A stretch of DNA of 58,771 nucleotides. It comes from Pseudomonas turukhanskensis. GTDB taxonomy: Bacteria > Pseudomonadota > Gammaproteobacteria > Pseudomonadales > Pseudomonadaceae. The translations under genes and the position numbers were made by a program. Below are positions 24,548 through 32,979 of the stretch, piece after piece; positions within the stretch are counted from its first letter, which is position 1, and every line of letters begins with the position of its first letter. Under the pieces are notes generated by a model. The model was not told the DNA's origin and ran no database searches. It was given only the letters and a program-made list of their open reading frames with translations. The stretch spans positions 1 to 58,771 of the forward strand of contig NZ_BSFN01000023.1 of the NCBI RefSeq assembly GCF_027922365.1. Reading direction: 5' to 3'.

Positions 24548-25444
24548 ATGGGCGCTCAGTCTTTCCCTATTAGCTATATAGAACCGGTATTCCGCCCGCC
24601 GAGCGAAGCCCATTCCCTGATTCTGCCGGTGACCAACGGCTGCTCGTGGAACAAGTGCGGCTTTTGCGAGATGTACACGCCTGAGCAAAAGAAGTTTCGT
24701 GCGCGGGATGAGGCTGACGTGCTGGAGGAGATTCGCCGCTGCGGCGAACAGCTGATTGTGCAGCGCATATTCCTGGCCGATGGCGATGCGCTCGTGCTGC
24801 CGACACGGCGTCTGCTCACGATCCTGCGCGCCATCCGTGAACATATGCCCGAAGTCGACCGTGTTTCGAGCTACTGCCTGCCGCGCAACCTGCGCAAAAA
24901 ATCGGTTGAAGAACTGAAGGAATTGGCTGATGCCGGCCTGAGAATGGCCTATGTCGGCGCCGAGTCGGGGGATGATGAGGTGCTGGCGCGAGTGAACAAG
25001 GGCGAGACCTTCGAGTCTAGCCTTAGCGCGCTGGATAAGCTCGGACAGGCCGGCATCACTCGCTCGGTGATGATCCTCAATGGTTTGGGCGGTACGACCC
25101 TGAGCGAGCAGCACGCCGACAATTCAGCGCGTTTGATGAGCGAAGCGCAGCCGGAGTTTCTCTCGACGCTGGTGGTGAGCTTCCCCCAGGGCGAGGCGCG
25201 TTTTCGCCAAGGGTTTGCCGATTATCAGCCGCTGAGCCAGCACCAGTTGTTTGTCGAGGTCGAGCGCTTGCTGCAAGGGCTGGAATTGAACAACACGGTA
25301 TTTCGCAGCGACCATGCCTCCAATTACCTGGTGCTCAAGGGCAATTTGGGTGCCGATAAGGCGCGCTTGCTGGCGCAGGTTCGTCAGGCCATCGAGCAAC
25401 CGCAGCAGGCGCGTTTGCGCCAGGAATGGCAACGCGGCCTGTGA
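24548..25444 (+). CDS. radical SAM protein of unknown function
   Basis: About 298 residues. The cluster motif is NGCSWNKCGFCEMYTPEQK, with CX4CX2C spacing instead of the usual CX3CX2C. It is followed by a radical SAM barrel with VQRIFLADGDAL, RVSSYCLPRNL and AYVGAESGDDEVLARVNKG, and MILNGLGG. The spacing and the ES-D core recall Elp3/YgiQ/HemN-related proteins that act on RNA or small molecules. I do not know the reaction. ATG at 24548 was chosen over TTG at 24542. It follows moaA by 39 bp and may be co-transcribed. Confidence 0.82.
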   Translation: MGAQSFPISYIEPVFRPPSEAHSLILPVTNGCSWNKCGFCEMYTPEQKKFRARDEADVLEEIRRCGEQLIVQRIFLADGDALVLPTRRLLTILRAIREHMPEVDRVSSYCLPRNLRKKSVEELKELADAGLRMAYVGAESGDDEVLARVNKGETFESSLSALDKLGQAGITRSVMILNGLGGTTLSEQHADNSARLMSEAQPEFLSTLVVSFPQGEARFRQGFADYQPLSQHQLFVEVERLLQGLELNNTVFRSDHASNYLVLKGNLGADKARLLAQVRQAIEQPQQARLRQEWQRGL

Positions 25445-25512
25445 GCTGGCGCGGAAGCTGCAAGACCCGCGTTGTTCGCCGGTTTTCCGTCACCGGCATG
25501 CGGAGATTCACC

Positions 25513-26115
25513 ATGCGTAGCCTGATTGTGCTGCTGACGCTGCTGGCCCTTGGGGGCTGCATGAAAGTCAGCGATATGACCGATGGCGTTCTCAATCAGA
25601 TGAGCGATGCCGGTTTTCTTGACCATAGCGACATTCGTCGGTCGAGCCCGTGGCGTTTGCAGCCCGATTCCTTCATCTATATAGCCCAGGGCCATTTTGT
25701 ACCGCCGGGCGGTCATACACCGCGCCCGAACGTTGTGGCGGAACAGGCGTTCGATGGCTTTGTCGAATATTTTCCCATGGTGCGTCGCGCCAGAGCGCCG
25801 GCCGGGCTGGATGAGTCATTGAGCCAGGCCCGCGCGGCCGGGGCGAATTACCTGCTGTATGCACACTTCGCCAATGCCGATGACCGCATTGGTACGCAAG
25901 AAGAGTGGGAAGATCAGGAAGCGCTGGACCGCCTGGGCGTAGACCACAGTGTGATTCAGGTGATGTTGATCGAGACCAACACCCGCTACCTGGTGGACAC
26001 CGTAAGAGTTCGCAGTCGTGGCGGTTTTCTGACGTTATACGACAATAAGCCCGACGATCTGCTCGGGCCACCCATGCAGGAATACGCGCGACGCCTGCTG
26101 GGTTTGAATGAATAA
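25513..26115 (+). CDS. DUF4823 lipoprotein
   Basis: The 200-residue precursor has a lipoprotein signal MRSLIVLLTLLALGGC with lipid attachment at Cys 16. The mature part (QPDSFIYIAQGHFVPPGG, ANYLLYAHFANADDRIG, LGVDHSVIQVMLIETNTRYLVDTV) fits the DUF4823 family of Pseudomonas, function unknown, probably outer-membrane attached and facing the periplasm. ATG at 25513 has the ribosome binding site CGGAG; the longer frame back to 25426 overlaps the radical SAM gene and lacks a signal sequence. It is followed by the DUF1285 gene 11 bp downstream with AGGAGAGGG, probably one operon. Confidence 0.87.
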   Translation: MRSLIVLLTLLALGGCMKVSDMTDGVLNQMSDAGFLDHSDIRRSSPWRLQPDSFIYIAQGHFVPPGGHTPRPNVVAEQAFDGFVEYFPMVRRARAPAGLDESLSQARAAGANYLLYAHFANADDRIGTQEEWEDQEALDRLGVDHSVIQVMLIETNTRYLVDTVRVRSRGGFLTLYDNKPDDLLGPPMQEYARRLLGLNE

Positions 26116-26126
26116 AAGGAGAGGGC

Positions 26127-26690
26127 ATGACTGATCCAGGCAAGGCGGGCGACCTGCTCGGGCAAATTCCCAAAAGCAAAGGCCTGCCGCCGGTGCACCT
26201 GTGGAACCCTGATTTCTGCGGCGATATCGACATGCGCATCGCCCGCGACGGCACCTGGTATTACCTGGGTACGCCTATTGGCCGCAAGCCCATGGTGCGG
26301 CTGTTCTCCACCATCATTCGCCGCGACGGCGATAACTACTTTCTGATTACTCCGGTAGAAAAGGTTGGCATCAAGGTCGACGACGCACCCTTTGTCGCCG
26401 TGAGCGTCGAGGTGGAAGGCGAGGGCGAGGCTCAGGTGTTGCGCTTTACCACCAATGTTGAAGATATGGCCGAAGCCGGGCCCGAGCATCCGCTGCGCTT
26501 TGTGATCGACCCGGTTACCCAGGAGCCGGCGCCTTACGTGCATATCCGCACCAACCTTGAGGCGCTGATACATCGCAATGTGTTTTACCAACTGGTTGAG
26601 CTGGCCGTGCCGCGTGAGATTGATGGCCAGAGCTGGCTGGGGTTGTGGAGTGGTGGCGAGTTTTTCCCGATAGCGCCGCAGCCGGATTGA
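26127..26690 (+). CDS. DUF1285 protein
   Basis: The 187-residue protein fits DUF1285: LPPVHLWNPDFCGDIDMRIA, GTWYYLGTPIGRKPMVRLFS, DNYFLITPVEKVGIKVDDAP and NVFYQLVELAV. Its function is unknown; structures of the family show a two-domain beta fold suggesting ligand binding. It has no signal or membrane segment, so it is cytoplasmic. It is coupled to the DUF4823 lipoprotein gene and convergent with the ETF-QO gene; a shared bidirectional terminator lies between them at 26884-26912. Confidence 0.9.
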   Translation: MTDPGKAGDLLGQIPKSKGLPPVHLWNPDFCGDIDMRIARDGTWYYLGTPIGRKPMVRLFSTIIRRDGDNYFLITPVEKVGIKVDDAPFVAVSVEVEGEGEAQVLRFTTNVEDMAEAGPEHPLRFVIDPVTQEPAPYVHIRTNLEALIHRNVFYQLVELAVPREIDGQSWLGLWSGGEFFPIAPQPD

Positions 26691-26754
26691 TTCGGCGAAT
26701 AGGTGACGATTGCGCCATCGCTTTTGGCTTTTGGGGTGTATGCCTCACGCAAAT

Positions 26755-26860
26755 CAAGATCGAGCGAGCTAGAGTCGGGCAAGGCAAAGTTGTTTTTTGA
26801 AGCGCAGTTGGCTGTAGCCAATGAGCATTCAAAAAAACAGCTTTAAAGCCGCCCGGCCGA
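26755..26860. repeat. intergenic repeat with TTGGCT-GT-AGCCAA core
   Basis: A GGGCAAGGC segment and the core AGTTGGCTGTAGCCAATGAGC match the element at about 21280-21345 (AGTTGGCTCTAGCCAATGAGC). The core contains a 6-bp inverted repeat around a two-base centre. Flanks have diverged. Confidence 0.6.
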
Positions 26861-26883
26861 TGCGCAGCTGATCGGCAGGTAAT

Positions 26884-26912
26884 AAAAAAGGCTCCCGAAG
26901 GAGCCTTTTTTA
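26884..26912. terminator. bidirectional terminator between DUF1285 and ETF-QO genes
   Basis: The stem GGCTCC/GGAGCC with the tetraloop CGAA (26890-26905) is flanked by A-rich and T6 tracts. It serves both convergent genes. Confidence 0.9.
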
Positions 26913-26925
26913 TTACCCAACTGAA

Positions 26926-28590
26926 TCACATATTGGGGTAGTTCGGACCGCCAGCGCCTTCAGGCGCCACCCAGTTGATGTTCTGGGACGGGTCCTTGAT
27001 GTCGCAGGTTTTGCAGTGCACGCAGTTCTGCGCGTTGATCTGGAACTTCTTCTCGCCGCTTTCCTGCGTGACGATCTCGTACACGCCAGCTGGGCAATAA
27101 CGCTGCGCAGGCTCGTCATAGAGCGGCAGGTTTTTCAGCAGCGGAATGCTCGGGTCGATCAGCTTCAGGTGGCAGGGTTGTTCCTCTTCATGGTTGGTGT
27201 TGGAGAGGAATACCGAGCTGAGCTTGTCGAAGCTGAGTTTGCCGTCCGGTTTCGGGTAGGCGATCTTTTTCGCTTCGGCGGCCGGCTTCAGGCAGGCGTA
27301 ATCCGGCTTGGTGTCGTGCAGGGTGAACGGGATCTTGCCGCCGAAAATGTTCTGGTCGACGAAGTTGAACGCGCCACCCAGCAGCGGGCCGAACTTGTGC
27401 AGCGCCGGGCCGAAGTTACGGCTGCGGAACAGCTCGTCGTACAGCCAGCTGGCTTTGAAGGACTCGACGTAGCCATTGAGCAGGTCGCCGCCTTCGCTGC
27501 CGGCGAACAGCGCATCGGCTACGGCGTCAGCAGCGAGCATGCCGGACTTCATCGCGGTGTGGCTGCCTTTGATCTTGGCGAAGTTCAGGGTGCCGAGGTC
27601 GCAACCGATCAGTGCGCCGCCATTGAATACCATCTTCGGCAGCGAGTTGAGGCCGCCTTTGCAGATGGCGCGAGCGCCGTAGGAAACGCGTTTGCCGCCT
27701 TCCAGATACTGTTTGATTACCGGGTGATGCTTGTAGCGCTGGAACTCATCGAACGGCGACAGGTGCGGGTTGGCGTAGGACAGGTCGACGATCAGACCGA
27801 CCACCACCTGATTGTTTTCCAGGTGATAGAGGAACGAACCACCGGTGTTTTCGGTGCCTACGATGTCCAGCGGCCAGCCGGCGGTGTGCACCACCAGGCC
27901 TTGCTCGTGCTTGGACGGGTCGATGTCCCAGATTTCCTTGATGCCAATGCCGTAGTGCTGGGCGTCGGCGTCGCTGTCCAGGTTGTACTTCTTGATCAGT
28001 TGCTTGCCGATATGGCCACGGCAGCCTTCGGCGAACAGGGTGTACTTGCCGCGCAGTTCCATGCCGGGGGTGTACACGCCTTCTTTAGGATGGCCTTCAC
28101 GGTCAACGCCCAGATCGCCGGTCAGAATGCCGGTGACCACGCCGTTCTCGTTGATCAGCGCTTCCTGAGCGGCGAAGCCTGGGTAGACTTCCACGCCCAG
28201 GTTTTCAGCCTGCTGGGCCAGCCAGCGGCACAGGTTGCCGAGGGAGATAATGTAGTTGCCTTCGTTGTGCATGGTTTTCGGCACAAACAGGTCAGGCACT
28301 TTCGAAGCGCTGGTCTCGTTCTTGAGGACATAAATGTCGTCACGCTTGACCGGGGTGTTCAGCGGGGCGCCGAGCTCTTTCCAGTCCGGGAACAGTTCGT
28401 TCAGGGCGCGGGGTTCGAAGACAGCACCGGAGAGGATGTGGGCGCCGACCTCGGAGCCTTTCTCGACCACGCAAACGCTGATTTCTTTACCCGCTTCAGC
28501 GGCTTTCTGCTTCAGTCGGCAGGCGGCGGACAGGCCAGCTGGGCCGGCGCCAACGATGACGACGTCGAACTCCATAAATTCGCGTTCCAC
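26926..28590 (-). CDS. electron transfer flavoprotein-ubiquinone oxidoreductase
   Basis: The 554-residue protein starts with an FAD-binding motif FDVVIVGAGPAGLSAACRL and contains GAHILSGAVFEPRALNELFPDWKELG in shorter conserved parts. It ends with the ferredoxin-like 4Fe-4S cluster segment (CPAGVYEI, then NCVHCKTCDIKDPSQNI). It passes electrons from reduced EtfAB to ubiquinone at the inner membrane and so serves all acyl-CoA dehydrogenases, including AtuD in this window. GTG at 28590 is chosen because TAGGAG lies eight bases upstream; an ATG five codons later is less well placed. It is divergent from etfBA with a PsrA-type operator in between. Confidence 0.95.
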   Translation of the reverse strand: MEREFMEFDVVIVGAGPAGLSAACRLKQKAAEAGKEISVCVVEKGSEVGAHILSGAVFEPRALNELFPDWKELGAPLNTPVKRDDIYVLKNETSASKVPDLFVPKTMHNEGNYIISLGNLCRWLAQQAENLGVEVYPGFAAQEALINENGVVTGILTGDLGVDREGHPKEGVYTPGMELRGKYTLFAEGCRGHIGKQLIKKYNLDSDADAQHYGIGIKEIWDIDPSKHEQGLVVHTAGWPLDIVGTENTGGSFLYHLENNQVVVGLIVDLSYANPHLSPFDEFQRYKHHPVIKQYLEGGKRVSYGARAICKGGLNSLPKMVFNGGALIGCDLGTLNFAKIKGSHTAMKSGMLAADAVADALFAGSEGGDLLNGYVESFKASWLYDELFRSRNFGPALHKFGPLLGGAFNFVDQNIFGGKIPFTLHDTKPDYACLKPAAEAKKIAYPKPDGKLSFDKLSSVFLSNTNHEEEQPCHLKLIDPSIPLLKNLPLYDEPAQRYCPAGVYEIVTQESGEKKFQINAQNCVHCKTCDIKDPSQNINWVAPEGAGGPNYPNM

Positions 28591-28663
28591 AGGCTATCTC
28601 CTACTCAGGCTCTATCTATGTTTTATTTGAGGATCGGGCTCGTTCCGTAAGCCATGTCGGCGC

Positions 28664-28692
28664 ATTATATCCACGGACCCCGACGGGTCCAA
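28664..28692 (-). promoter_or_regulatory. sigma70 promoter for ETF-QO gene
   Basis: Read on the minus strand, TTGGAC (28692-28687) and TATAAT (28669-28664) are separated by 17 bp. A PsrA-type box ends three bases upstream of the -35 element. Confidence 0.85.
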
Positions 28693-28694
28693 TA

Positions 28695-28708
28695 CAAACG
28701 TTTGTTTG
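28695..28708. promoter_or_regulatory. PsrA-type operator between ETF-QO and etfBA
   Basis: CAAAC-GTTT-GTTTG matches the published PsrA consensus [C/G]AAAC-N2-4-GTTT[G/C]. It abuts the -35 box of the ETF-QO promoter and overlaps the -35 region of a rightward promoter whose -10 is TAGAAT at 28727-28732. PsrA is a TetR-type regulator that senses long-chain fatty acids and is reported to control etf genes in P. aeruginosa (from memory). Both genes would be induced together by fatty acids. Confidence 0.7.
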
Positions 28709-28911
28709 AATTTTCAAATAGGCTGCTAGAATCAGGTTTACACGGCTTAAAGTGGCCATTTTGTCGTATTGACCCGTTTGGGTGATACGGTCAAGATACG
28801 GGCGGTTTTGCGCTAGCCGTGCTGTAGGCTGACCGTCGGTTCCGGCCGACGAGCATCGCCCGCCATTGTTTATTGGCGACTTCTTATTCACCGGAGAGTA
28901 ACGAGGAATCA

Positions 28912-29661
28912 ATGAAGGTTCTTGTAGCTGTCAAACGAGTGGTTGACTACAACGTCAAGGTCCGAGTCAAAGCGGACAACTCCGGCGTTGATCTCGCCAA
29001 CGTCAAAATGTCGATGAATCCCTTCTGCGAAATCGCCGTAGAAGAAGCCGTCCGCCTGAAAGAAAAAGGCGTGGCTACCGAGATCGTCGTGGTTTCCATC
29101 GGCCCGAACACGGCTCAAGAGCAACTGCGCACCGCGCTGGCTCTGGGTGCTGACCGCGCCATTCTGGTCGACACTGCGGAAGAGCTGAACTCGCTCGCCG
29201 TGGCCAAGCTGCTCAAGGCTGTAGTCGATAAAGAGCAGCCTTCGCTGGTCATCCTCGGCAAACAAGCCATCGACAGCGACAACAACCAGACCGGCCAGAT
29301 GCTGGCTGCCCTGAGCGGCTACGCCCAAGGCACCTTCGCCTCCAAGGTTGAAGTGGCTGGCGACAAGGTCAACGTAACCCGCGAAATCGACGGCGGTCTG
29401 CAGACCGTTGCGCTTAACCTGCCGGCTATCGTGACCACCGACCTGCGCCTGAACGAACCGCGCTACGCGTCGCTGCCGAACATCATGAAAGCCAAGAAGA
29501 AGCCGCTGGAAGTTGTTACTCCAGACGCTTTGGGCGTCTCCACCTCGTCCACCGTCAAAACCTTGAAAGTAGAAGCGCCGGCTGCTCGCAGCGCGGGTAT
29601 CAAGGTCAAGTCGGTTGCTGAACTGGTCGAGAAACTGAAGAACGAGGCGAAGGTAATCTAA
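28912..29661 (+). CDS. etfB: electron transfer flavoprotein beta subunit
   Basis: The 249-residue protein starts MKVLVAVKRVVDYNVKVRVK. It contains MSMNPFCEIAVEEAVRLKEKG, in which NPF.E.A.EEA is the ETF-beta signature, and VILGKQAIDSDNNQTGQMLA. It binds AMP and pairs with EtfA, which holds FAD, to take electrons from acyl-CoA dehydrogenases. ATG at 28912 has the ribosome binding site CGAGGAA; the longer frame to 28873 lacks support. etfA follows with no gap (stop TAA, then ATG). Confidence 0.97.
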   Translation: MKVLVAVKRVVDYNVKVRVKADNSGVDLANVKMSMNPFCEIAVEEAVRLKEKGVATEIVVVSIGPNTAQEQLRTALALGADRAILVDTAEELNSLAVAKLLKAVVDKEQPSLVILGKQAIDSDNNQTGQMLAALSGYAQGTFASKVEVAGDKVNVTREIDGGLQTVALNLPAIVTTDLRLNEPRYASLPNIMKAKKKPLEVVTPDALGVSTSSTVKTLKVEAPAARSAGIKVKSVAELVEKLKNEAKVI

Positions 29662-30591
29662 ATGACTATCCTGGTTATCGCTGAACACACCAATTCCGCC
29701 CTGGCACCTGCCACCCTGAACACTGTGGCTGCTGCTGCAAAAATCGGTGGTGACATTCACGTGCTGGTTGCAGGCAGCAATGCCGGCGCCGCTGCTGAAG
29801 CTGCTGCCAAGATCGCTGGCGTTTCGAAAGTGCTGGTAGCCGACAACGCTGCCTACGCTAACCAACTGCCGGAAAACGTCGCACCGCTGATCGCAGACCT
29901 TGGCAAGAGCTACAGCCACATCCTGGCTAGCGCTACGTCCAACGGCAAAAACATCCTGCCGCGCGTTGCCGCTGCACTGGACGTTGATCAGATCTCCGAG
30001 ATCATCTCGGTAGAAAGCGCCGACACCTTCAAGCGTCCGATCTACGCCGGTAACGCCATCGCTACCGTGCAGTCTTCGGCTGCCGTGAAAGTGATCACCG
30101 TGCGTTCCACCGGTTTCGATCCGGTTGCTGCTGAAGGCGGTTCCGCTGCTGTTGAAGCAGTTAGCGGCCCGAGCGACGCTGGTAAGTCGTCCTTTGTTGG
30201 CGAAGAGCTGGCCAAGTCCGACCGTCCTGAGCTGACCGCTGCCAAAATCGTCGTTTCCGGCGGTCGTGGCATGCAGAACGGTGACAACTTCAAACACCTC
30301 TACGCACTGGCCGACAAACTCGGCGCTGCCGTGGGTGCTTCGCGCGCCGCTGTCGACGCCGGTTTCGTACCGAACGACATGCAGGTTGGCCAGACCGGCA
30401 AGATCGTCGCACCGCAGCTGTACATTGCGGTCGGTATCTCCGGTGCCATCCAGCACTTGGCGGGTATGAAGGACTCCAAAGTCATCGTCGCCATCAACAA
30501 AGACGAAGAAGCGCCGATCTTCCAGGTTGCCGATTACGGTCTGGTTGCGGACTTGTTCGAAGCTGTACCTGAGCTGGAAAAACTGGTTTAA
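29662..30591 (+). CDS. etfA: electron transfer flavoprotein alpha subunit
   Basis: The 309-residue protein has an N-terminal ETF domain (MTILVIAEHTNSALAPATLN) and the C-terminal FAD-binding domain: VSGGRGMQNGDNFKHLYAL, GASRAAVDAGFVPNDMQVGQ, GKIVAPQLYIAVGISGAIQH and AINKDEEAPIFQVADYG. It forms the soluble EtfAB heterodimer with etfB just upstream. A strong terminator follows at 30613-30641. Confidence 0.97.
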   Translation: MTILVIAEHTNSALAPATLNTVAAAAKIGGDIHVLVAGSNAGAAAEAAAKIAGVSKVLVADNAAYANQLPENVAPLIADLGKSYSHILASATSNGKNILPRVAAALDVDQISEIISVESADTFKRPIYAGNAIATVQSSAAVKVITVRSTGFDPVAAEGGSAAVEAVSGPSDAGKSSFVGEELAKSDRPELTAAKIVVSGGRGMQNGDNFKHLYALADKLGAAVGASRAAVDAGFVPNDMQVGQTGKIVAPQLYIAVGISGAIQHLAGMKDSKVIVAINKDEEAPIFQVADYGLVADLFEAVPELEKLV

Positions 30592-30612
30592 GCCCAGCGC
30601 TTCCCGCCCAAG

Positions 30613-30641
30613 AAAAACCCGCTCAGTGAGCGGGTTTTTTT
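30613..30641 (+). terminator. rho-independent terminator after etfA
   Basis: The stem CCCGCTC/GAGCGGG (30618-30634) has the loop AGT, A5 before it and T7 after it. It ends the etfBA transcript. Confidence 0.92.
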
Positions 30642-30670
30642 ATGCCTTACGATTTCATCAAACTCGAACC

Positions 30671-30746
30671 GTAGGATGGGTAGAGCAAAGCAGAACCCAT
30701 CGTTACGCGAATCGAAGGGGTTCGCCTATGGCTCGCCTCATCCTAC
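30671..30746. repeat. palindromic intergenic repeat, GTAGGATGGGT family
   Basis: The element starts GTAGGATGGGT and ends with the inverted ATCCTAC; internal AACCCATC and GGTTCGC arms also pair. It lies between the etfA terminator and the 3' end of the lipase-like gene. A related element with TT in place of AT is found at 46558-46640. Confidence 0.7.
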
Positions 30747-30749
30747 GAT

Positions 30750-31679
30750 CTAGCCTTTCACGCTGTTCAAAAAGTCCTGGTAATGCCCGGCTGTTTCTTC
30801 AGGCCGCTCAATCATCGGCACATGCCCACAGTTCTTCATGATCACCACCGTCGGGTTCTTCAGCAGCGGCTTCATCACATCAATGCTGGATACATCGAGC
30901 GTGCGATCCTTGTCGCCCCACAACAGCAGGGTAGGGGCCTGGATTTTCGGCAGTTCCGGTTCCAATGGAATCGGGCGCGCGAGCAGTTGGCTGAATATCT
31001 TGGCGTTTTGCTCACTTCTGGCGCTTGCCTGCTCCGCCATGTAGCGCCGCACGTTGGCAGGCACTTTCGGCGGTTCAACAAATACGAAGCTTACCAACCT
31101 GTCAAAACCCTCCGCGTCGCGGGCAACCAGCGGGTTGGGTTCGCCGCGTTGCAGAATTTCGTAGAGCTCGCTTTTAACCGGTGAGGTCACGCCGCTGTTG
31201 TCGAACAGCGCAAGGGAGCGCACTTGCTCAGGGTGACGCGAGGCCAACAGTGCAGCGATTTGCCCGCCCATGGAGTTGCCGACTACGTGCACTTTGCCCA
31301 CGCCCAGCGTTTCTACAAACGACGACACTCGCTCGGCCTGAGTCCCCACGTCGTAACTGGCATCGGGTTTGCTGCTATCACCGAAACCGGGCAGGTCGAG
31401 GGCAATCACGTTGTAGCGTTTGGTGAAGAACTTGGAAAAGCGCACCCAATTGTCTTTGTTGGCGCCGAAGCCGTGAATCATCAGCAGGGTTTCACCGTCT
31501 GCCGGGCCTCCGTGGTAGTAGTGAATGCTCAGGTCGCCCACCATGACCTGCTCATTGCTCAAGCCGGCCCCTTGGCGTTCGGCAAATTGCGCAGTAGCCA
31601 TCAACGCAGCCGGGGAGAAATAGAGCAGGGCGGCAATTGCTGCCACACAGATCGCAAAGCCAACCAGTAGTTTTTTCAT
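30750..31679 (-). CDS. alpha/beta hydrolase, lipase-like, membrane-anchored
   Basis: The 309-residue protein has an N-terminal hydrophobic segment (LLVGFAICVAAIAALLYFSP, signal anchor or signal peptide). The alpha/beta-hydrolase fold shows the oxyanion HGFGANKDNW, the nucleophile elbow VGNSMGGQIA (Ser), the acid in LLWGDKDRTLD and the His in NCGHVPMIE. This resembles the Moraxella-type lipases (lip3, PA2949-like) that follow etfA in P. aeruginosa. It probably cleaves fatty-acid esters in the periplasm or at the membrane; the substrate is inferred. Proximity to ETF genes fits lipid use. Confidence 0.87.
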   Translation of the reverse strand: MKKLLVGFAICVAAIAALLYFSPAALMATAQFAERQGAGLSNEQVMVGDLSIHYYHGGPADGETLLMIHGFGANKDNWVRFSKFFTKRYNVIALDLPGFGDSSKPDASYDVGTQAERVSSFVETLGVGKVHVVGNSMGGQIAALLASRHPEQVRSLALFDNSGVTSPVKSELYEILQRGEPNPLVARDAEGFDRLVSFVFVEPPKVPANVRRYMAEQASARSEQNAKIFSQLLARPIPLEPELPKIQAPTLLLWGDKDRTLDVSSIDVMKPLLKNPTVVIMKNCGHVPMIERPEETAGHYQDFLNSVKG

Positions 31680-31794
31680 GGGCCGTCCTTATCGCCAATA
31701 ATTATTTCAATTCGTCTAAGCTAGCATGACGCTGTGTATTGTCAGCTTCTCGCGCCTGCAATCCAAACCATCGTTCTGTTCGGGAAATCCGTTA

Positions 31795-32613
31795 ATGCAG
31801 ATACGCCACTTTATCGCGCTGTTGTTGCTGCTCGCCGGTGTTCCGGGCTTGAGCGCTGCCGCTGGAAAGTGTGAACGCCTGGTGGCTACGGGCAACCCCG
31901 AATACCCCCCTTATTTATGGCGCGACCCGGCCAACCCCAAAGTGCTGATTGGCGCCAACGCCGATCTGCTCAAGCAATTGGGCAGCGAGTTGGGCGTAGC
32001 CATCGACGTGATCTACACCGGCCCCTGGTCACGGGCGCAGGAAGATGTGCGCACCGGCCGGGTCGACATGATCGCCGGCGCGTTCCTGACGCTGCCGCGC
32101 CTGGAAACCATGGACTACATCCATCCCGCCTTCCTCGAAACCGCCAGCGTGGTCTGGGTCAAGCGCGGCAAAGGTTTCCCGTACAACCAGTGGGAAGACC
32201 TGCGCCTGCACACCGGCGGCACCCTGGTGAACAACAGTTTTGGCCAGGCCTTCGATCACTACGCCAAAGACAACCTCAACCTCGAAACCGTGCCGAGCCT
32301 CACTCAGGCTTACCAAAAGCTGCTGCTCGAACGCACCGACTACGTTCTTTACGAGCGCTACCCCGGCTTGGCCTTGGCCGAAACCCTGGGCATGACCGCC
32401 GACCTCGAAGCGCTGGAACCGCCGATCTCCAGTGAAGGTCTGTACCTCACGCTGTCGTTCAACTCCGCCTGCAACGAGCCCTGGCTGCGCGGACAACTGG
32501 CGAAAAAGATGACAGAATTGGCCGCCTCTGGCGTGCCGGAAACCCTGCTGCAACGCAACCTCGAGCTATGGAAAACGCAGCAGTTACAACCGGCAACTCC
32601 CCCGAAACAGTAG
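31795..32613 (+). CDS. periplasmic solute-binding protein, family 3
   Basis: About 272 residues with a signal peptide (MQIRHFIALLLLLAGVPGLSAAA) and a type 2 periplasmic binding fold: GNPEYPPYLWRD, IGANADLLKQLGSELGVAIDV, GRVDMIAGAFLTLPRLETMDYIHP, which matches amino-acid ABC transporter receptors. No permease or ATPase gene is adjacent, so it may serve another role such as sensing or delivery to an unlinked transporter. ATG at 31795 follows a GGGAA ribosome binding site and begins the signal peptide, so the longer frame to 31726 was rejected. It is followed by two lipoprotein genes in the same direction. Confidence 0.87.
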   Translation: MQIRHFIALLLLLAGVPGLSAAAGKCERLVATGNPEYPPYLWRDPANPKVLIGANADLLKQLGSELGVAIDVIYTGPWSRAQEDVRTGRVDMIAGAFLTLPRLETMDYIHPAFLETASVVWVKRGKGFPYNQWEDLRLHTGGTLVNNSFGQAFDHYAKDNLNLETVPSLTQAYQKLLLERTDYVLYERYPGLALAETLGMTADLEALEPPISSEGLYLTLSFNSACNEPWLRGQLAKKMTELAASGVPETLLQRNLELWKTQQLQPATPPKQ

Positions 32614-32622
32614 GAATTTTTC

Positions 32623-32979
32623 GTGATTCAAAGACGCATACTGGCAACCAGCCTGGTCGTGATGGCCCTGGTCGGTTGTACCAAAGACCCCGCGCCCAAC
32701 GAGCAAATGCGCCTGACTGAACAGGCCGTCGAGCAAGCCAAGGCAGTAGGCGCCGACGAGCAGATCCCGGAAATGGTGCTGGCTGAGCAGAAGCTGGCCC
32801 GGGCGCAAAAGAACATGAATGAAGAAGACTACAAACGCGCCCGCATGTTTGCCGAGCAGGCTGAACTGGACGCGCGCCTGGCCGAAGGCCGTGCGCTGAC
32901 CAGCAAGAGCGAAAAGCAGCTGGCCGACCTCAACGCCCGCATCAAGCGTCTCCACAAGCAACTGGGGGAGATGCCATGA
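32623..32979 (+). CDS. DUF4398 lipoprotein
   Basis: The 118-residue precursor has a lipoprotein signal RRILATSLVVMALVGC, with lipidated Cys at about residue 19, followed by a helical domain rich in Ala, Glu and Lys (KLARAQKNMNEEDYKRARMFAEQAELDARLAEGR in parts). This is the DUF4398 fold, often linked to OmpA-like partners. The start is GTG at 32623, ten bases after the solute-binding protein gene. The next gene overlaps its stop by four bases (ATGA). A structural envelope role is inferred. Confidence 0.85.
   Translation: MIQRRILATSLVVMALVGCTKDPAPNEQMRLTEQAVEQAKAVGADEQIPEMVLAEQKLARAQKNMNEEDYKRARMFAEQAELDARLAEGRALTSKSEKQLADLNARIKRLHKQLGEMP

Noticed and set aside
27016..28650. 544-codon plus-strand reading frame
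   Set aside because: Antisense to the ETF-QO gene; no domain recognised.
28909..30456. 515-codon minus-strand reading frame
   Set aside because: Antisense to etfB and etfA; no motif or ribosome binding site.
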